Assembly: GCA_023101505.1 (NCBI GenBank)
Contig: LVZA01000001.1
Span: 1,674,001 to 1,738,000 of the forward strand
Length of the DNA: 64,000 nucleotides
Direction: 5' to 3'
Origin: Pasteurellaceae bacterium Pebbles2
GTDB taxonomy: Bacteria; Pseudomonadota; Gammaproteobacteria; Enterobacterales; Pasteurellaceae
In this document: piece by piece, positions 60,519 through 64,000 of the stretch
Layout of the letters: every line of letters begins with the position of its first letter
How positions within the stretch are numbered: the stretch's first letter is position 1
Made by a program: the position numbers and the translations under genes
The notes under the pieces: model-generated
The model's input: only the letters and a program-made list of their open reading frames with translations
Databases searched by the model: none
What the model was told of the DNA's origin: nothing

Positions 60519-61967
60519 ATGCTAAAAAACGTTCAACAATCTCTTTTAACGCAAAGCGGTTTGGCTTTGCCTGATTTACAGAATATTTTCGATTTAATGT
60601 CGCACCGTCAAATTGATTATGCGGATCTTTATTTCCAGTTAAGCCAAGATGAAAATTGGGTGCTTGAAGACGGTATTATCAAAGAGGGTGGTTTTCATAT
60701 TGACCGTGGTGTGGGCGTGCGTGCGGTGAGTGGCGAAAAAACAGGTTTTGCCTATTCCGACCAAATTAGCCTTGCCAATTTGCAGCAGTGTGCCAATGCG
60801 GTAAAAGGCATCGCCAGCCCAAGCGCAGGCAATATTCTCAAGCCCTTGCGTTTTAATGAAGTGAGCGCAGTGCAACGCTATGCGGCGGTCAATCCACTAT
60901 TAAGCTGGGAACAGGCGCAGAAAATTGAGTTGCTGCATTTAGTAGATCGCACGGCTCGAGCCGAAAGCCCGTACGTTACTAAAGTTAGCGCAAATTTAAC
61001 CGCGCTTTACGAAGAAATGTTAGTGGCAGCAACCGACGGCACTTTAGCTGCCGACATTCGCCCTTTAATTCGCTTATCGATTTCGGTAATGGTGGAAAAA
61101 GACGGTAAACGTGAGCGTGGCGGTAGCGGTTTTGGCGCACGTGTGTCGCTTGATTGGTTCTTTGAAGATTTTCAAGGTGAACAGCGAGTCGTTTATTTTG
61201 CCAAAGAAGCCGTTCGACAAGCCTTGGTGAATTTAAGTGCGGTGGCAGCGCCTGCAGGTTTAATGCCTGTGGTGCTAGGTGCAGGCTGGCCTGGTGTTTT
61301 ACTGCACGAAGCGGTCGGACACGGTTTAGAGGGCGACTTTAATCGTAAAGAAAGCTCATTATTCACTGGCAAAATCGGTGAATTGGTTACATCGCCATTG
61401 TGTACCATTGTGGACGACGGCACTTTGCAAGATCGCCGTGGTTCATTAACCGTGGACGACGAGGGCGTGCCAAGCCAACGTAATGTGTTGATTGAAAACG
61501 GTATTTTGCAAGGCTATATGCAAGACAAAATGAACGCTCGCTTAATGGGCGTAGCCCCGACAGGCAATGGTCGCCGTGAAAGCTATGCGCATTTACCAAT
61601 GCCGCGAATGACTAATACTTATATGCTCGCTGGCGAAAGCAAATTTGATGATCTTATTGCATCAGTAGAACAGGGTATTTTTGCACCGCACTTTGGTGGT
61701 GGACAAGTGGACATCACCTCGGGCAAATTCACCTTCTCAATGTCGGAAGCCTACTTAATCGAAAAGGGCAAAATCACCAAGCCAGTTAAAGGCGCAACGA
61801 TGATCGGCAACGGCATTGAAGTAATGCAACAAATCTCAATGGTGGCAGATAATCTCGAAATCGACCACGGCATTGGCGTATGCGGCAAAGACGGACAAAG
61901 CGTCCCTGTCGGCGTAGGGCAGCCAGCGTGTAAAATTGAAAAAATCACCGTCGGCGGCACGAACTAA
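60519..61967 (+). CDS. tldD: Metalloprotease TldD
   Basis: Zn-dependent protease that with TldE (PmbA) processes peptides such as microcins and antitoxins in E. coli. 482 residues. The metal motif [11 protein letters not shown] (HExxxH form) is at about residue 263, with the distal Cys region [11 protein letters not shown]. Conserved [20 protein letters not shown] near the C-terminus. No tldE lies adjacent. The last ten codons and the following terminator are duplicated at 62606-62690, after the toxin-antitoxin genes. Confidence 0.97.
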   Translation: MLKNVQQSLLTQSGLALPDLQNIFDLMSHRQIDYADLYFQLSQDENWVLEDGIIKEGGFHIDRGVGVRAVSGEKTGFAYSDQISLANLQQCANAVKGIASPSAGNILKPLRFNEVSAVQRYAAVNPLLSWEQAQKIELLHLVDRTARAESPYVTKVSANLTALYEEMLVAATDGTLAADIRPLIRLSISVMVEKDGKRERGGSGFGARVSLDWFFEDFQGEQRVVYFAKEAVRQALVNLSAVAAPAGLMPVVLGAGWPGVLLHEAVGHGLEGDFNRKESSLFTGKIGELVTSPLCTIVDDGTLQDRRGSLTVDDEGVPSQRNVLIENGILQGYMQDKMNARLMGVAPTGNGRRESYAHLPMPRMTNTYMLAGESKFDDLIASVEQGIFAPHFGGGQVDITSGKFTFSMSEAYLIEKGKITKPVKGATMIGNGIEVMQQISMVADNLEIDHGIGVCGKDGQSVPVGVGQPACKIEKITVGGTN

Positions 61968-62022
61968 ATAAACTCAATAAAAGTGCGGTGCAAAATTTAA
62001 TGATTTTGCACCGCACTTTTTT
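61938..62022. repeat. Direct repeat, left copy: tldD 3' end plus terminator
   Basis: 85 bp that recur at 62606-62690 with three mismatches. The copy comprises the last ten codons of tldD and the uptake-sequence-pair terminator (AAAAGTGCGGTGCAAAAT and ATTTTGCACCGCACTTTT). Confidence 0.95.
61975..62022 (+). terminator. Terminator of tldD (uptake-sequence pair)
   Basis: AAAAGTGCGGTGCAAAAT and ATTTTGCACCGCACTTTT pair over about 18 bp around TTAATG-type loop bases, followed by T. Confidence 0.9.
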
Positions 62023-62038
62023 AGCTTTTGGGGAATTC

Positions 62039-62074
62039 TTGCATTTCCTTTTACTTACGTCTATGATGTCGTAA
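62039..62074 (+). promoter_or_regulatory. Promoter and possible operator of the toxin-antitoxin pair
   Basis: TTGCAT and TATGAT are separated by 17 bp. An inverted repeat TTACG-N10-CGTAA (62055-62074) overlaps the -10 box, placed as expected for autorepression by the antitoxin or complex. AAGGAG lies nine bases before the antitoxin start. Confidence 0.65.
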
Positions 62075-62095
62075 ATAAAGAGTAAGGAGCATACT

Positions 62096-62275
62096 ATGTT
62101 TGTGAAAGAAAAAGGCTATGATGAATTTTTAGCTCAGAAAATTGCTAAAGGTCTTGCTCAACTTGAAGCAGGACAAGGCATTCCCCTTGAGCAAGCGAAA
62201 GCTTTAGTTCAAGCAACAATCGAAGAAACGGCTAAAGATTTAGCTGATTTTGAGCGTGAAGTTGCATATGCCTAA
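62096..62275 (+). CDS. Putative antitoxin of a type II toxin-antitoxin pair
   Basis: 59 residues, MFVKEKGYDEFLAQKI at the start and ETAKDLADFEREVAYA at the end; acidic, highly helical. The size, the preceding strong ribosome site (AAGGAG), the overlapping autoregulatory-looking palindrome and the 8-bp overlap with the toxin gene fit an antitoxin of the kind found with RelE/ParE toxins. I could not place it in a specific DNA-binding family by eye; a short N-terminal ribbon is possible but not evident. Confidence 0.75.
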   Translation: MFVKEKGYDEFLAQKIAKGLAQLEAGQGIPLEQAKALVQATIEETAKDLADFEREVAYA

Positions 62276-62555
62276 AACCGTTATTTTATCACTTGAAGCG
62301 CTTGGCGATATTCGTTCTTGTGTGCGTCAAGTGATGGTATTTACTGGCTTTGAAAATAGCGGAATTAAATTGCAATATGATCTATTTGCTAAAATTGAAG
62401 CTATTGGTTTTATGCCATCGGCAATGGGGCGAATACGTGAAGATGGAACAAGAGAAGCATTTGCCCGTGGTTATCGAATTGTTTATAAAGAAAATACAGA
62501 TCACGTTTTAATTGTTGCCGTTATTCACTCAAGTAGGATTTATCCAAGACCTTAA
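62268..62555 (+). CDS. RelE/ParE-superfamily toxin
   Basis: 95 residues from ATG 62268, which overlaps the antitoxin stop (ATGCCTAA); a TTG-led longer frame from 62250 is unlikely. The C-terminal half FARGYRIVYKENTDHVLIVAVIHSSRIYP has the strand pattern of the RelE/ParE fold: basic centre (AFARGYRIVY), then alternating hydrophobic strand and HSSRIYP end. RelE members cleave ribosome-bound mRNA, ParE members poison gyrase; the sequence does not decide which. Translation is coupled to the antitoxin. Confidence 0.85.
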   Translation: MPKTVILSLEALGDIRSCVRQVMVFTGFENSGIKLQYDLFAKIEAIGFMPSAMGRIREDGTREAFARGYRIVYKENTDHVLIVAVIHSSRIYPRP

Positions 62556-62605
62556 AAATGTAAACCTATCTATTTTAGTATTGCAGAATATTTAGTGAAT
62601 AGGTC

Positions 62606-62690
62606 GAAAAAATCACCGTTGGTGGCACGAACTAAATAAACTCAATAAAAGTGCGGTGCAAAATTTAATGATTTTGCACCGCATTTTTTT
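62606..62690. repeat. Direct repeat, right copy: displaced tldD 3' end plus terminator
   Basis: Same 85 bp as 61938-62022 with three mismatches. Within the ten tldD codons the two changes are both synonymous (GTC/GTT and GGC/GGT). The repeats are 668 bp apart and enclose the toxin-antitoxin pair exactly, with the terminator copy after the toxin gene. Confidence 0.95.
62643..62690 (+). terminator. Second copy of the uptake-pair terminator, after the toxin gene
   Basis: Same hairpin as after tldD, with one change (GCATTTTTTT instead of GCACTTTTTT) that destroys one of the two uptake cores but lengthens the T run. Confidence 0.8.
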
Positions 62691-62781
62691 GTTCATCTTT
62701 TCTCCATTATTTGCTATAAATGACAGCTGAAATAATTTCATCTCAAGTTTTTGTTTTCTTTAATCAAAATAGGATTTTCTT

Positions 62782-63675
62782 ATGTTCAAAAAATTGTTCA
62801 TCACCACGTTATTTGGCTTATCGGCATTTTCTGCGCAAGCGGATAATTTGAGTAGTTTGACGGCACAAGCCAATAACGGCGATATGCTGGCAATGGCAAA
62901 GCTCGCTAAGGCTTATAGTAATCAAAAAAATTATGCGGAAGAAGCCAAATGGCTAACTCGTTTGGCTGAAAAAGATTCTTCGGCTGGGCAATTAAATCTT
63001 GCTTTGATGTACATTAATGGACGTGGTGTTAAACAGGATTATAAACAAGCAGTTTATTGGTTGCAGAAAGCGGCGGATAAAGGCTATGCGCCTGCGCAAC
63101 ATAATCTTGCTGTGGCGTATGACGAAGGGCACGGTGTAAAACAGGATTATCAAAAAGCGGCGTATTGGTATCAACAATCGGCAAAACAAGGCTTTGCTGA
63201 AGCGGAATTTAATCTTGGTGTGTCGTATGATAAAGGACAAGGGCTAAAACAAGATTATAAACAAGCCGTTTATTGGTATCAAAAGGCAGCGAAGCAAGGA
63301 TATGCTAAAGCGCAACTGAATTTAGCGTTGATGTATGCTGATGGATTGGGCGTGCCAAAAGATGAGAAACAAGCAGTTTCTTGGTATCAAAAAGCTGCTG
63401 AACAGGGTTCGGTTCAGGCGCAATATAATCTTGCCGTGATGTATGTTCAGGGGCAAGGCGTTAAACAAAATTATCAACAAGCCGCTTATTGGAATCAAAA
63501 AGCGGCGGAGCAAGGTTTTGCTCAGGCGCAATTTAATCTTGCCTTGATGTATGATTATGGCGAGGGCGTAAAACAAGATAAACATCTTGCCAAAGATTGG
63601 TTTGGCAAAGCGTGTAAGAACGGCGCTCAAAAAGGCTGCGAGAAATATCGAGCATTGAATGAGCAAGGCTATTAA
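62782..63675 (+). CDS. Secreted Sel1-repeat protein
   Basis: 297 residues: signal peptide MFKKLFITTLFGLSAFSAQA (cleavage after residue 20), then a short helical part, then six Sel1-type 36-residue repeats from about residue 69 to 284, each of the form AQ-NLALMY-xxGxGVKQDYKQAVYWYQKAAxQG. Two cysteines near the end (GKACKNGAQKGCEKYRAL) resemble HcpA-type cysteine pairs. Sel1 proteins are scaffolds for protein binding; the partner is unknown. It is followed by a second member 32 bp downstream. Confidence 0.92.
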   Translation: MFKKLFITTLFGLSAFSAQADNLSSLTAQANNGDMLAMAKLAKAYSNQKNYAEEAKWLTRLAEKDSSAGQLNLALMYINGRGVKQDYKQAVYWLQKAADKGYAPAQHNLAVAYDEGHGVKQDYQKAAYWYQQSAKQGFAEAEFNLGVSYDKGQGLKQDYKQAVYWYQKAAKQGYAKAQLNLALMYADGLGVPKDEKQAVSWYQKAAEQGSVQAQYNLAVMYVQGQGVKQNYQQAAYWNQKAAEQGFAQAQFNLALMYDYGEGVKQDKHLAKDWFGKACKNGAQKGCEKYRALNEQGY

Positions 63676-63707
63676 TTGATCGTTTATTAACAAAATAGAA
63701 TTTTCTT

Positions 63708-64000
63708 ATGTTTAAAAAATTATTGCTGACCGTTTTATTTGGTTTATCGACATTTTCTGCGCAAGCGGATAATCTGGCAGCGTTGATTGCTCAGGCGGAA
63801 AAAAGCGATCTGCAGGCAATGGCAACGCTGGCGAATATTTATAATGAGCAGAAAAATTATGTTGAAGAAGTCAAATGGCTAAAACCTTTGGCGATGCAAG
63901 GTCTTGCAGTAAGTCAATATAATCTTGCTTTGAATTATAGTAGCGGAAAAGGGGTTGAAAAAGATGATCAAGAAGCCGCTTTTTGGTATGAAAAGGCGGC
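63708..64000 (+). CDS. Second secreted Sel1-repeat protein (cut by window edge)
   Basis: The first 97 residues or so are in the window: signal peptide MFKKLLLTVLFGLSTFSAQA, nearly the same as that of the preceding gene, then DNLAALIAQAEKSDLQAMATLANIYN and the first Sel1 repeat (QYNLALNYSSGKGVEKDDQE). The upstream bases CAAAATAGAATTTTCTT also match those before the first copy (CAAAATAGGATTTTCTT), so the leader was duplicated with the gene. The GGA of the ribosome site became GAA, which should weaken translation. Confidence 0.9.
   Translation, partial: MFKKLLLTVLFGLSTFSAQADNLAALIAQAEKSDLQAMATLANIYNEQKNYVEEVKWLKPLAMQGLAVSQYNLALNYSSGKGVEKDDQEAAFWYEKA

Noticed and set aside
61938-62690. Attachment sites (attL/attR) of an integrase-driven element
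   Set aside because: No integrase or recombinase gene lies between the repeats, and the insert is only about 580 bp; homologous recombination is more likely.

Overview
The window is a stretch of chromosome from a member of the Pasteurellaceae (Haemophilus/Aggregatibacter/Pasteurella group). It is AT-rich, the proteins resemble those of Haemophilus throughout, and the nine-base Haemophilus-type DNA uptake core AAGTGCGGT (or its complement ACCGCACTT) occurs dozens of times, often as head-to-head pairs that form transcription terminators. The species cannot be fixed from the sequence alone. A citrate synthase gene next to the complete suc cluster argues against H. influenzae Rd, which lacks the oxidative half of the citric acid cycle.

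Layout: (1) 1-4.7 kb: 5' part of glnE, a small secreted protein, and cydABX (cytochrome bd oxidase). (2) 4.7-9.3 kb: an array of 72-bp tandem repeats and a 1128-residue trimeric autotransporter adhesin with a hexanucleotide repeat upstream. (3) 9.4-18.2 kb: cmoA, an ICMT-like membrane protein, aspS, a REP-associated tyrosine transposase with its palindrome array, nudB, yebC, a lipoprotein and ruvCAB. (4) 18.2-23.4 kb: leuABCD on the minus strand behind a leader peptide and attenuator. (5) 23.9-30.7 kb: ccmABCDEFGHI for cytochrome c maturation, with ccmF broken by a one-base frameshift in a G run. (6) 30.9-39.9 kb: rlmN, pilF-like lipoprotein gene, pheA, then dapF-DUF484-xerC-yigB on the minus strand, then clpB. 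(7) 40-47.8 kb: gltA diverging from sucABCD. (8) 48-52.7 kb: lactate permease and lutABC. (9) 52.7-62 kb: mnmC, fabB, cmoB, putP, rng, tldD. (10) 62-64 kb: a toxin-antitoxin cassette between two copies of the tldD 3' end, then tandem Sel1-repeat genes, the second cut by the window edge.

Much of the window serves respiration and carbon flow: lactate uptake and oxidation, the citrate synthase/2-oxoglutarate/succinyl-CoA steps, cytochrome bd and the cytochrome c assembly line. CRP-like boxes lie before cydA, in the gltA-sucA gap and before the lactate permease. cmoA and cmoB, the two steps of tRNA cmo5U modification, are both present but about 46 kb apart. The accessory signals are the transposase with palindromes both downstream and inside its own gene, the 72-bp satellite and its related GC-rich hairpin elements, the adhesin, and the toxin-antitoxin insertion at tldD. 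No tRNA, rRNA, CRISPR array, prophage or classical insertion sequence was seen.
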